Below are positions 1 through 8,803 of a DNA stretch of 38,666 nt, piece after piece. Made by a program: the position numbers and the translations under genes. Below the pieces are notes generated by a model. The model was given only the letters and a program-made list of their open reading frames with translations. It was not told the DNA's origin and made no database searches. Origin of the DNA: Aggregatilineales bacterium. GTDB lineage: Bacteria; Chloroflexota; Anaerolineae; Aggregatilineales; Ch27. The number at the start of each line of letters is the position of its first letter. The stretch's first letter is position 1. Location of the stretch: contig JARKOQ010000163.1 in the NCBI GenBank assembly GCA_029976005.1, positions 1-38,666 of the forward strand. Direction: 5' to 3'.

Positions 1-2
1 CC

Positions 3-8
3 TATAAT
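3..8 (+). promoter_or_regulatory. -10 promoter element for the first small gene
   Basis: A perfect TATAAT lies 40 bases before the first start codon. Any -35 element is outside the window, so only the -10 can be judged. Confidence 0.45.
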
Positions 9-48
9 CAAAGTGCGCCGAAGATCGAACCCGGCCCAGGAGGAAAAA

Positions 49-246
49 ATGCCCACGCGCCGATCGGCCCTGATTGCCCTGATCCTCGTCATCGTCGTGA
101 TGATCATCCTGCTCGTCCTGGCGACCCGCGCCAGCGCCCCCACACTCACCGAAACGGAGGCCACCGAGACTTCCTGGGCGGAGATCGACACGGAGGTCTA
201 CTCGACCGCCATCTCGCCTCTGGCAACGTCCACCCCCGCATCCTGA
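49..246 (+). CDS. Small single-pass membrane protein, 65 aa
   Basis: Function not recognised. The start is the ATG at 49, because AGGAGG lies six bases upstream; a longer reading from 13 has no ribosome binding site. After a basic N-terminus (MPTRRSA) residues 7-24 form one strongly hydrophobic helix. About 38 Thr/Ser/Glu-rich residues follow and probably lie outside the membrane. A signal peptide for a short secreted peptide is possible, but the helix runs into ATRASA without a clear signal peptidase site. It stands alone, 153 bases before lpdA. A loose hairpin (272-277 with 302-307) followed by ATTTTTA may end its transcript. Confidence 0.6.
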   Translation: MPTRRSALIALILVIVVMIILLVLATRASAPTLTETEATETSWAEIDTEVYSTAISPLATSTPAS

Positions 247-399
247 CGCCCTCCCAACCTTCGCGGCTCGCCGCCCGTTCCGGCATCAAATACGACCCCG
301 CCGGGCGATTTTTAACGCACTTCCAATAGGAGCCGGGGGCAAAATGCGCTAGACTGAAGTCCTCTGGTTGTGCGATTGGACTTCGTGACGGAGATACTG

Positions 400-1800
<1,401 letters not shown>

Positions 1801-1826
1801 CCCGACCCACGCGGATCGGGTTCCAG

Positions 1827-1873
1827 CGCGAGGCATTGCAACTGAGAATCGTCTGCAATGCCTCGCGTTTTTT
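1827..1873 (+). terminator. Intrinsic terminator of lpdA
   Basis: The 14-bp perfect arms CGCGAGGCATTGCA (1827-1840) and TGCAATGCCTCGCG (1854-1867) enclose a 13-nt loop and are followed by six T. Confidence 0.93.
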
Positions 1874-2314
1874 GTGCAGGCTGCCCCATTTGTACCGAAC
1901 CCTGCCTGGATTGTTGGGAGCGCGTAAAGTCGGGAGCGAGGTTTGTTAGCAGCCTGCAAGGATTTCCGCATAAAACAAGAGAAAGTATTTGAGAACGAAT
2001 CCGTTTTGAAAGAGTGTTTGGCAACTGATCTTACACGGCGTCGTCACAACCAGGAGCCGCCCGCGGGCGGCTCCTGGCATGTAGGCAGATTGGCGCGGAT
2101 TTTTTGGGCAGACTACCGTTCATTTCGTCCTGGCGGCGGGACTATAATGGCCGCAGCCGTTCGTTTTGTGAGCAGGTTCACGAACGTTGAAAGAGCAAAT
2201 CCGATGCGGCGTCGAAATCGAATCTGTCCACTGATCCACGCCAATACGTACGGCTATATCAGCGCGTGCTACCCCTGAGCCTGTGGGTTCTGACTCGTTC
2301 AAGGAGTTCCGAGC
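1874..2314 (+). other. Long intergenic region upstream of the DUF1015 gene
   Basis: No convincing gene lies in these 441 bases. A perfect 10-bp inverted repeat (TGCAGGCTGC 1875-1884, GCAGCCTGCA 1949-1958) has 64 bases between its arms. A 28-base palindrome follows at 2050-2077. TATAAT at 2143-2148 could be the -10 of the next gene, with only a poor TTCATT as -35. A 24-codon ORF at 2204-2278 is not convincing as a gene. Confidence 0.5.
2050..2077. repeat. Perfect 28-base palindrome
   Basis: The half-site CCAGGAGCCGCCCG is followed directly by its exact reverse complement with no spacer and no T-run. It could be an operator for a dimeric regulator or a cruciform/RNA hairpin. It lies about 70 bases upstream of a TATAAT box and 237 bases before the DUF1015 start. 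Confidence 0.75.
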
Positions 2315-3688
2315 ATGGCTACTATCCGGCCTTTTCGCGGTATCCGTTACAATCCCCAACAGTTCCCCGACATGCGCGCGGTCGTCAGCCAGCCATACGA
2401 CCGCATCAGCAGCGAGCTTCGCCAGCAGTACTTCAGCCTCAGCCCTCATAATATTGCCCGCATCATCCTCGGCCACCTGGAAGACGAGCACTTCCCCACC
2501 CGTCCGGACGGCTCCCACCAGGCCAACGGGACCAGCACCAACGGCGGCGTCTACCACAAGGCCCGGTCTTATTACGAAAACTGGCTGCACGACTCGATTT
2601 TTTTGCGGGAAGAAAAACCCGCGATTTATGCCTACGAACAGACTTTTGCGGTGGGCGAGCAGACCTATACCCGGCTGGGCATGATCGCCGCCGTCGAGCT
2701 GCACGAATTCGACGAAGGGGTGATCCTGCCCCACGAGCGCACCCACTCCGGCCCCAAGGAGGATCGCCTCAAGCTCCTCCAATCGCTGGAGGTCAATACC
2801 GAGCAAATCTTCCTGCTCTACCCCGATCCCGAAAACCGGGTCAACGCCCTGCTGCGCCAGGCCATCGCCGGGCGGGAGCCGGACATCGACGTGGTGGAGA
2901 TTTTCGAAAGCGCCGTCCGCCAGCGCGTCTGGATCGTCACCGACGCGCCGACGATCAAGGCCATCCAGGCGGTCATGGCCCCGCTGCGCCAGTTGATCAT
3001 CGCCGACGGCCATCACCGCTACGAGACGGCCCTCAACTACCGCCGCCAGCAGCGCGAGCGCTACCCCGACCTGCCTGACAACGCCGCGCTGAATCACATC
3101 AGCGCGACCTTGGTCAGCATGGACGATCCGGGCCTGGTCGTGCTGCCCACCCACCGCGAAATCCGCAACTTCGAGCGCTACACGCCCGCCGAAGTCCTGG
3201 CTCGCGCCGCCGAGTACTTCGACCTCCAGCCCGCCGCCGACCTGGAAGGCTGCCTTCAGGCCGTGAACGCCCATCCAACCGGCCACGCCTTCGGCTTCTA
3301 CGGCGGTCCGGCGACCGGCTTCCAGGTGCTCACCCCGAAGGACGAAGCGGCGCTCGCCACCCTGGTCAATACCGAGCACAGCGCCGACTGGAAGTCACTG
3401 GCGGTCAGCATCGCCCACCGGGTGCTGATCGACCGGGTGGCGGAAGTTCCGGCCCAGGGCATCGAGGACAAATCCATGATCCGCTACCACCGCGATGCCC
3501 GCCAGGCGGTGGAAAACATCAATGCCGGACGCGGCAACTTCGTCTTCCTGCTCAGCCCGACCCGCATGGATCAGATTCGGGCGGTGGCGGGGCACGGCGA
3601 GAAGATGCCCCAGAAGAGCACGGACTTCTACCCCAAGATGATCTCCGGGCTGACCATGCTCCCGGTTGGCCTGTCCGAGTGCCTGTAG
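2315..3688 (+). CDS. DUF1015 family protein
   Basis: The 457-aa protein belongs to the DUF1015 (COG4198) family, whose biochemical role I do not know to be settled. Family marks visible are the N-terminal RPFRGIRYNP and SQPYDRIS, the central IADGHHRYETAL at about residues 229-240 with paired histidines, and the conserved MIRYHRD near the C-terminus. No signal peptide or membrane segment is present, so it is probably cytoplasmic. The ATG is supported by AAGGAG about nine bases upstream. It is monocistronic, with a 514-base upstream gap and a strong terminator 24 bases after the stop. In other bacteria relatives are sometimes found near serine biosynthesis genes; nothing here supports that link. 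Confidence 0.85.
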   Translation: MATIRPFRGIRYNPQQFPDMRAVVSQPYDRISSELRQQYFSLSPHNIARIILGHLEDEHFPTRPDGSHQANGTSTNGGVYHKARSYYENWLHDSIFLREEKPAIYAYEQTFAVGEQTYTRLGMIAAVELHEFDEGVILPHERTHSGPKEDRLKLLQSLEVNTEQIFLLYPDPENRVNALLRQAIAGREPDIDVVEIFESAVRQRVWIVTDAPTIKAIQAVMAPLRQLIIADGHHRYETALNYRRQQRERYPDLPDNAALNHISATLVSMDDPGLVVLPTHREIRNFERYTPAEVLARAAEYFDLQPAADLEGCLQAVNAHPTGHAFGFYGGPATGFQVLTPKDEAALATLVNTEHSADWKSLAVSIAHRVLIDRVAEVPAQGIEDKSMIRYHRDARQAVENINAGRGNFVFLLSPTRMDQIRAVAGHGEKMPQKSTDFYPKMISGLTMLPVGLSECL

Positions 3689-3711
3689 TCTCCTGCCCTC
3701 TTACTGGCCCC

Positions 3712-3747
3712 GCGCCCTCCCGCTGCTCGTGGGAGGGCGCATTTTTT
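3712..3747 (+). terminator. Intrinsic terminator of the DUF1015 gene
   Basis: GCGCCCTCCC (3712-3721) pairs with GGGAGGGCGC (3731-3740), loop nine bases, then A and six T. Confidence 0.93.
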
Positions 3748-3881
3748 CCCAGGCCCGCGATGGGGTTATACTACTCATTGCGGGCGGCAGTCCAGGCCCA
3801 CGCTTCATTCTGATGCAGTAAAGCGCCTGAATGCCCTGTTCGGCAGGGACAATCCAACTGATCCGTGTAGGAGTGGTCTGC

Positions 3882-5270
3882 ATGCACGCTGCGCTGCGCC
3901 GGTTGGCCTGGCTGGTGATTGTGCTGGGGTTGAACGGGCTGGCCTGCAACCTCGACCCGGCACCGGTCACACCGCCGACGCCAGCCCCTCAGCCCGTCTT
4001 CTGCCGGGACATCGTCGAATTGGACCGGCCGCCGCGCCCGGCAGACCCCGTGCTCTACGAGAGGGCCATCATCGACTACCTGAGCGGCGGCGGCGCGCCG
4101 ACCGGGCTGGAAGGCGTCCTGCGTGATTGGGGCGCGATCACCGATCAGGTGGGCACGGTCCGGGCCACGACCGATCTCACTCAGGATGGTTATCTGGATG
4201 TCGTGGCGACCTTCCAGACCGGGCCGGAGGGGAGTCCCCCGGCCCCCGGCTGGCTGCTGGTGCTGGCCTGCGATCGGAGCGGCCCGGCCCCGACCTTCCG
4301 GGTGGCTTACGGCCAGGCGACCACCCCCGGCGCGGACACGGGCATCCCCCAGGTGATCCTGCTGGGCGACATGACCGGCGACGGCCAGCCGGAGCTGGCC
4401 TTCTTCGTCGAGCACTGCCCCGCGCTAGCCTGCTTCCGCGAGCCGGCGATCCTGACCTGGGATGCCGGGTCCGGCGCGTTCCGGTCGCTGACCGGCTCCT
4501 TCGAGCAGTACTACCATTACCGCGACCCGTATGGCGAGATCATCCGGGGCTTTCCGCTGGCCGGTTTCGAGATCGCCGACCGCACCGGGGATGGCCCGCA
4601 AGAGTTCACCGTGATCGAGGGCTACCTGAGCCAGCGCGAAGCCGGGCCGCACCGCCCGGCGACCTACATCTTCGCCTGGAATGGGAGCGAGTACGCCAAT
4701 CCGGTCGTGCTCTACGAGCCATCGCTCTACCTGATCCACGCCCTGCGCGACGCCGACCGGATGCTGACCGGCGGCGACCTGCCCGAAGCGATCCGGCTGT
4801 ATACGGCCGCCCTGCACGACGGCGAGCCGGTTCAGGCGGAGCCGAACGGTGCGAATCCTGCCGCCGAGGCCACCTCCCCGGCCCTGAGCCCGTGGGGCGG
4901 CCTTATCCCCACCGAGGAGACCCTGCAAGCCGAGGAGAACACCCTGAACGCCTACGCCCGCTACCGGCTGGTGCTGGCCTACACGGCCGACGGAGCCGCC
5001 GAGCAGGCGCGGCAGACCCTGCGCGCTTTGCAGGCCGAACTGCCCTGGCGGCTGGACGACCTGCCCTCCTACTTCACCCGGCTGGCCGAGGTCTTCCTGA
5101 GCACCTACCAGTCCGCCCCGGCTGGGGTCGATCCACTCAACATGGCCTGCCTCCAGGTCAAAGCGTATGCCGGGCGCGACCTGCGTCCGGCCTACGACTA
5201 CCTGAGCGATCCGAGCTACTTCGGCCCGGCTCTGGGCGACTACACCCTGGACGATCTCTGCCCGTTTTAA
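3882..5270 (+). CDS. Probable lipoprotein with FG-GAP/VCBS-type repeats
   Basis: The 462-aa exported protein has unknown function. The ATG at 3882 is chosen because AGGAG lies eight bases before it and it begins a signal sequence: RR, a hydrophobic stretch, then GLAC, with Cys about residue 22 as probable lipid anchor. Asn at -4 makes the lipobox imperfect. A Pro/Thr linker follows. Three calcium-loop-like motifs, DLTQDGYLD, DMTGDGQPE and DRTGDGPQE, mark FG-GAP/VCBS blades like those of integrin-type propellers. The last third (AIRLYTAALHDG and following) is helical and could be TPR-like. Probably a surface protein binding a ligand or polysaccharide. It stands alone in its transcription unit. 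Confidence 0.7.
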   Translation: MHAALRRLAWLVIVLGLNGLACNLDPAPVTPPTPAPQPVFCRDIVELDRPPRPADPVLYERAIIDYLSGGGAPTGLEGVLRDWGAITDQVGTVRATTDLTQDGYLDVVATFQTGPEGSPPAPGWLLVLACDRSGPAPTFRVAYGQATTPGADTGIPQVILLGDMTGDGQPELAFFVEHCPALACFREPAILTWDAGSGAFRSLTGSFEQYYHYRDPYGEIIRGFPLAGFEIADRTGDGPQEFTVIEGYLSQREAGPHRPATYIFAWNGSEYANPVVLYEPSLYLIHALRDADRMLTGGDLPEAIRLYTAALHDGEPVQAEPNGANPAAEATSPALSPWGGLIPTEETLQAEENTLNAYARYRLVLAYTADGAAEQARQTLRALQAELPWRLDDLPSYFTRLAEVFLSTYQSAPAGVDPLNMACLQVKAYAGRDLRPAYDYLSDPSYFGPALGDYTLDDLCPF

Positions 5271-5288
5271 GCGCGGCAATCACGTGTT

Positions 5289-5313
5289 GTAGGGGCGGTT
5301 CGCGAACCGCCCC
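5289..5313. repeat. Dispersed palindrome, GTAGGGGCG family, copy 1
   Basis: GTA precedes a perfect 22-base palindrome with half-site GGGGCGGTTCG (5292-5302). It lies 21 bases after the lipoprotein gene and may also act as its hairpin terminator, although no T-run follows. Confidence 0.8.
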
Positions 5314-5376
5314 GAAGTGCCAAGATAGGGCAGCGTCGCCCGTGTCGCGGATTGGAAATCCACGACTCAGAACAAG

Positions 5377-5417
5377 AAGTCCTCCGGACTGAAAACGGCC
5401 CAGTCCGGAGGACTTTT
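5377..5417 (+). terminator. Hairpin terminator
   Basis: AAGTCCTCCGGACTG (5377-5391) pairs with CAGTCCGGAGGACTT (5401-5415), giving a 15-bp stem with a nine-base loop and a short TTTT ending at 5417. It sits in the 349-base gap between convergent genes and may stop transcription from the lipoprotein gene. Confidence 0.75.
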
Positions 5418-5484
5418 CCTCGACCCCGCGCGGCCGAATTTCAACCCGCTGCGAGGGTCAATTAGCCCTCACTTGACGCCCATT

Positions 5485-5508
5485 GGGCGGTTCGCAAACC
5501 GCCCCTAC
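5485..5508. repeat. Dispersed palindrome, GTAGGGGCG family, copy 2 (inverted)
   Basis: GGGCGGTT and AACCGCCC arms surround CGCA, ending in CCTAC. It is the reverse orientation of copy 1, so the two form an inverted pair bracketing 171 bases that contain the terminator at 5377-5417. I see nothing else in this gap. Confidence 0.8.
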
Positions 5509-5619
5509 CACGGCCCCAATCGGCCGGGTTTTCGATCCGGCTCACGTTGCCTGTCTGATTGCTTCACCTTCATGAATCCGCCACCACGACAACCCGGATA
5601 CACCATCCCCGGTCCCGGC

Positions 5620-6945
5620 TTACCCCAGCAGTTGGCGCACCACCGCCGCCGCCTCGGCCTGGGCGACCGTGCGCGTCTCGCCGTCGCGCAGCCGCTTGAG
5701 CGTGACCTGGCCCGCCGCGATCTCGTCCGGCCCCAGGAAAGCTGCCACGGGAATGCCCTTCTTGTCCGCGTAAGCCGCCTGCTTGCCGACCTTGCGATCC
5801 TCCAGCACGACCTCGGTGCGGATGCCTGCCTCGCGCAGCAGGCTGGCGAACCGGTTGGACGCGGCGCGCGTCTCCGCGCCGAAGACCGTCACCAGCACCT
5901 GGACGACCGTCCGGTTGAGGCCGGGCGGGTAGAGACTTAGCTCGTCCATCAGGTCGATGATCCGCTCGATGCCCAGCGAGGTCCCGGTCGTAGGCAGGCT
6001 CTCCTTGCGGAACATGCCCACCAGCCCATCGTAGCGCCCGCCGCCGGTGATGCTGCCCAGGTTCGGCTCGGTGATGATCGTCTCGAAGACCGGCCCGGTG
6101 TAATAGCCCAGCCCGCGCACCATCGCCAGATCGAAGATGTAATTGGCGCGCGGCACGCCGAACGATTCGAGCTGCTCGGCCAGATCGAACAACTCCGTGA
6201 TGCCCTCTTGGGCCGACGGGGTGGAATCCAGCTCTTCGCGCAGGTGGGCCAGCCCTTCAAGGCCCTGCCCGCGCAGCTCAAGCAGCGCCATCAGGCGCGC
6301 GATCGCCTCCGCCGGGATGCCGTTCTGGGCCAGTTCCGCGCGCACGCCGTCCGCGCCGATCTTGTCCAGCTTGTCGATGCTGCGGTACAGCCCGCCGCGC
6401 AGTTCCGCCGGAACGCCCACATATTCCCCGATCCCGGTCAGCAGCTTGCGATTGTTGATCTGCACCTGGAAGTCGCGGAAGCCCAGCCGGCGCAGGGCGG
6501 TCGCCACCAGACTGATGATCTCGGCGTCGGCAGCCATCCCGGCCACGCCCACGATGTCCGCGTCACACTGGTAGAACTCGCGGTAGCGGCCGTGCTGGGG
6601 CCGCTCGGAGCGCCACACCGGGGCGATGTGGTAGCGCCGGAAGGGCATGGAAAGCTGGCCCTCGTACTGGGCCACCACCCGCGCCAACGGCACGGTCAGA
6701 TCGTAGCGCAGCGCCAGCTCTTCCTTGCCCTGGGGATGCTGGGCGTAAAAAATCTGCTTCTCAGCCTCCTCGCCCAGGTTGCCGTGCAGGGTCTGGCGCA
6801 TCTCCAGGGCCGGAGTTTGCAGCGGCTCGAAGCCGAAGGTCTCGAAGACCTCGATCACGGTGTTGAACACGTACTGGCGCTTGATCAGGTCGTCCGGCAG
6901 GAAGTCGCGCATGCCCTTGGGCTGGCGGGGCGTGATCTGAGTCAT
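5620..6945 (-). CDS. hisS: Histidyl-tRNA synthetase
   Basis: This class II synthetase charges tRNA-His with histidine. The 441-aa product shows motif 2 in FRRYHIAPVWRSERPQ through FYQCDADIVG (about 102-132), the histidine-specific RGLGYYTG (277-284), GGGRYDG at about 301 and motif 3 GTSLGIERI (321-329). An anticodon-binding domain forms the C-terminus. The ATG at 6945 starts the family-typical MTQITPRQPKGMRDFLP and follows AAAGGA. A longer in-frame reading to 7023 would run through the terminator hairpin described next and is rejected. The gene is preceded by a promoter, a His-rich leader peptide and a terminator, so expression probably rises when charged tRNA-His is scarce. Confidence 0.96.
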   Translation of the reverse strand: MTQITPRQPKGMRDFLPDDLIKRQYVFNTVIEVFETFGFEPLQTPALEMRQTLHGNLGEEAEKQIFYAQHPQGKEELALRYDLTVPLARVVAQYEGQLSMPFRRYHIAPVWRSERPQHGRYREFYQCDADIVGVAGMAADAEIISLVATALRRLGFRDFQVQINNRKLLTGIGEYVGVPAELRGGLYRSIDKLDKIGADGVRAELAQNGIPAEAIARLMALLELRGQGLEGLAHLREELDSTPSAQEGITELFDLAEQLESFGVPRANYIFDLAMVRGLGYYTGPVFETIITEPNLGSITGGGRYDGLVGMFRKESLPTTGTSLGIERIIDLMDELSLYPPGLNRTVVQVLVTVFGAETRAASNRFASLLREAGIRTEVVLEDRKVGKQAAYADKKGIPVAAFLGPDEIAAGQVTLKRLRDGETRTVAQAEAAAVVRQLLG

Positions 6946-6980
6946 GGCCGCATCCTTTCCTTGTTTCCACACGATCGCCA

Positions 6981-7010
6981 CACAACAAAAAGCGCAGGCG
7001 ATGCCTGCGC
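6981..7010 (-). terminator. Attenuator terminator in the hisS leader
   Basis: On the minus strand GCGCAGGC (7010-7003), loop ATC, GCCTGCGC (6999-6992), then TTTTTGTTG. It lies between the leader peptide and hisS, about 35 bases before the hisS ATG. The 3' arm and loop can instead pair with GTGCGGCGATG (7031-7021) in an 11-bp helix with one bulged U, which would prevent the terminator. Confidence 0.85.
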
Positions 7011-7044
7011 TGCAACCACCCATCGCCGCACCGTCAGGCCGGAT

Positions 7045-7086
7045 TCAGCACAGCAGATGATGAGCGTGGCTGCAAACTGGAGTCAT
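7045..7086 (-). CDS. Histidine-rich leader peptide of hisS (13 aa)
   Basis: The ORF encodes MTPVCSHAHHLLC, with His at codons 7, 9 and 10 of 13. AAGGA lies nine bases before its ATG, and transcription probably begins only about 20 bases upstream. The leader RNA can fold three ways. GCAGCCAC (7073-7066, overlapping the first His codon) pairs with GUGGUUGC (7019-7012). GUGCGGCGAUG (7031-7021) pairs with the loop and 3' arm of the terminator. Or the terminator itself forms. A ribosome stalled at the His codons would mask the first pairing and favour the antiterminator. Its role as a sensor rather than a functional protein is inferred from the layout. Confidence 0.72.
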   Translation of the reverse strand: MTPVCSHAHHLLC

Positions 7087-7112
7087 GGCAATCCATCCTT
7101 GAACTGAGGCGA

Positions 7113-7142
7113 AGTATACCCCCGCGCCCGCCCCGGACGCAA
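7113..7142 (-). promoter_or_regulatory. Promoter of the hisS leader
   Basis: TTGCGT (7142-7137), an 18-base spacer and TATACT (7118-7113) on the minus strand. The expected start near 7105 leaves a leader of about 160 bases before hisS. Confidence 0.65.
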
Positions 7143-7437
7143 CGGACGCCAGCCGACAAAAACAACTCAAAAATCAGGCACGGATCGCCCTGCGGTGACA
7201 GGTCACACGGGTCGATTCCCCCAATTGCTGGGGGGATTTCCGCCCCCAAAGCGGGCTATGGTAACGATAGACGAGGGCGCCACGCGCACGCGAAGACTGG
7301 CTCCCGCCCTCCCCTCAAGAGCGTCACCGCACGGCGCATGATTCCCCCACTCCCGGACTCCGTCCGGGGGCGCGCCCTCGTCATCCTCTCAGAAGCCGCG
7401 GGGTGGCCTTTCCAGGCCGCCCCGCGCCGCTTCCAGC
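7143..7437. other. Intergenic region between the hisS promoter and the DUF711 gene
   Basis: No gene seen. It holds hairpins TCCCCC/GGGGGA (7217-7222/7231-7236) and CCCGGAC/GTCCGGG (7352-7358/7362-7368), and a larger one at 7398-7425 that probably ends the DUF711 transcript. Confidence 0.5.
7398..7425 (-). terminator. Hairpin after the DUF711 gene
   Basis: On the minus strand GCGGGGCGGCCT pairs with AGGCCACCCCGC (12 bp including one G-U), loop GGAA, 12 bases after the stop. Only a weak T-rich tail follows (GGCTTCT). Confidence 0.6.
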
Positions 7438-8682
7438 TCACCCCTCGGTCGACCGGCGGCTGCGCGCCTTGATCCGGAACGGCTCCTGCCGGGCCAGCAG
7501 CCCGCCGGAAACCAGACCCGGCGGCACCGCCATCACCCGCCCCGGCGCGAAATACTCAAAATTCTCCAGCCCGCAGTCGTCGCCCGCCGCCTTGCCGGGG
7601 ATCGGCATCAGACGAGCGGTCAGCGGCTTGTCCAGGCGCAGAGCCAGCGCTGCCACGTCCAGCAGGATGCCCGCCAGTGCTTCGGTGGCGATGTCGCCGG
7701 GCAGCGGCACCGTGTCCAGGCCCGTCCCGCAGATCGTGCTATACAGCAGCAGGTCGGTCAGGGTCAACTGGCCGGAGCCGGCCCGCGCCGCCAGGATACT
7801 GTCTTCCAGCACCGGCAGCATCAGCCCATTGAAGCCCGTGCGCGGATACTGAGCCGCGTCCAGCGCGCTCATGATCACCGCCGCCGCGGCCGCCGCGCCG
7901 CTGCCGCCCAGGTGCACCCCCAGGCGCTCCATCGCCCCGCCCAGGCTGTGCCCGTCCTGCGGGTAGGGCGCCAGCGAGATGTCCAGCCCCGCGAACTCGA
8001 TGTCGAATTCCCCGGCCAGCCGCTCGCCGACCGCGCTCAGTTCGCTGGCGACACCCGCCACCAGTTGAGTCAGGCGCAGCCGGGCATCGTCCACCGATTC
8101 GGCCTCACTGAAGGCGATCTGGGCCAGGTCGGCGGCCTGGAGCGCCAGCGCGAAGCGCGGCGGCGCATCCGTCTCGTGATAGGCCACCGGGAAGTACGGC
8201 GCGCCCGGCGGGCAGTTGGCAATCGCCGTCAGAAAAAGGTTGCTGAGGCCGTCGCTGGTGACCGTGCTCACCCGCCGGATCACCTCCGCCGTGCGCCAGA
8301 TCAGCCCGCCATCGATCCCGCGCGCGTGGTCGCCGATGTCGACCGAGCAGAACACCGTCTCGGTCGCCGCAATCATATCCGGGATGGCGTCCACGAAGCC
8401 GGGATCGTCGTCGACGCAGGCCGGGCCAAGCCCTACGTAATCGATCCCGTAGTCCCCGGCCAGGTCCTGCACGCGCCGGGCAAAGGCCGCCGCCAGCCCC
8501 GGCCCGGTCTGGGCCAGGATGCGTGGGTAGGGCTGGGTCGCCACGCGCCGGGTCTGCACCTGAAACCCGGCTGCCTCAAAGGCTGAAAAGGCGCTGTGCA
8601 GGACGTTCGCCGCCTGGGCCAGGGCCAGTTCCGGCTCATTGAGCGTCAGATTGGTGAACGCCGTCACCGAACGGATATTCAT
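7438..8682 (-). CDS. DUF711 (UPF0210) family protein
   Basis: The 414-aa protein matches the DUF711/UPF0210 family. It starts with the typical MNIRSVTAFTNLTLNEPE and continues with VQTRRVATQPYPRIL. Other family-like stretches are IDYVGLGPACVDD and a glycine/alanine-rich HLGGSGAAAAAAVIMSALD. Enzymatic function is unknown to me; relatives are metabolic-looking cytoplasmic proteins, and I see no signal peptide. The ATG at 8682 is preceded by GAGG six bases away. It appears to form its own unit, with a 121-base upstream gap carrying heptamer repeats and a hairpin downstream. Confidence 0.85.
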   Translation of the reverse strand: MNIRSVTAFTNLTLNEPELALAQAANVLHSAFSAFEAAGFQVQTRRVATQPYPRILAQTGPGLAAAFARRVQDLAGDYGIDYVGLGPACVDDDPGFVDAIPDMIAATETVFCSVDIGDHARGIDGGLIWRTAEVIRRVSTVTSDGLSNLFLTAIANCPPGAPYFPVAYHETDAPPRFALALQAADLAQIAFSEAESVDDARLRLTQLVAGVASELSAVGERLAGEFDIEFAGLDISLAPYPQDGHSLGGAMERLGVHLGGSGAAAAAAVIMSALDAAQYPRTGFNGLMLPVLEDSILAARAGSGQLTLTDLLLYSTICGTGLDTVPLPGDIATEALAGILLDVAALALRLDKPLTARLMPIPGKAAGDDCGLENFEYFAPGRVMAVPPGLVSGGLLARQEPFRIKARSRRSTEG

Positions 8683-8702
8683 AGTTGCCTCGTAAAGACA
8701 GT

Positions 8703-8803
8703 GGGTGGTGATTGGTTCCTGGTTATTGGTGAAAGCAAAAGGCGAATACGGAACCGCCGCCTTGCCTTCTCCTGCCTCGTTGTCTCTTGTCTCCTGCCGC
8801 TAC
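8703..8803. repeat. Period-7 degenerate tandem repeats
   Basis: TGGT recurs at 8706, 8713, 8720 and 8727, exactly seven bases apart. A second tract of CTC/TG heptamers (about 8769-8799) keeps the period with one slip. The tracts fill the gap between the RNA methylase and DUF711 genes. Confidence 0.65.

Noticed and set aside
2204-2278. 24-codon ORF with several Tyr codons before the DUF1015 gene
   Set aside because: There is no terminator between it and the gene and no matching function, so it is not supported as a leader peptide.
6946-7023. Longer N-terminus for hisS beginning at 7023
   Set aside because: It would run through the attenuator terminator hairpin and add residues absent from the family; the ATG at 6945 has a ribosome binding site and the typical start.
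6981-7105. T-box riboswitch upstream of hisS
   Set aside because: GGGTGG at 7022-7017 resembles part of a T-box sequence, but the rest of the T-box consensus does not match and the leader is short. The His-codon ORF explains the layout better.
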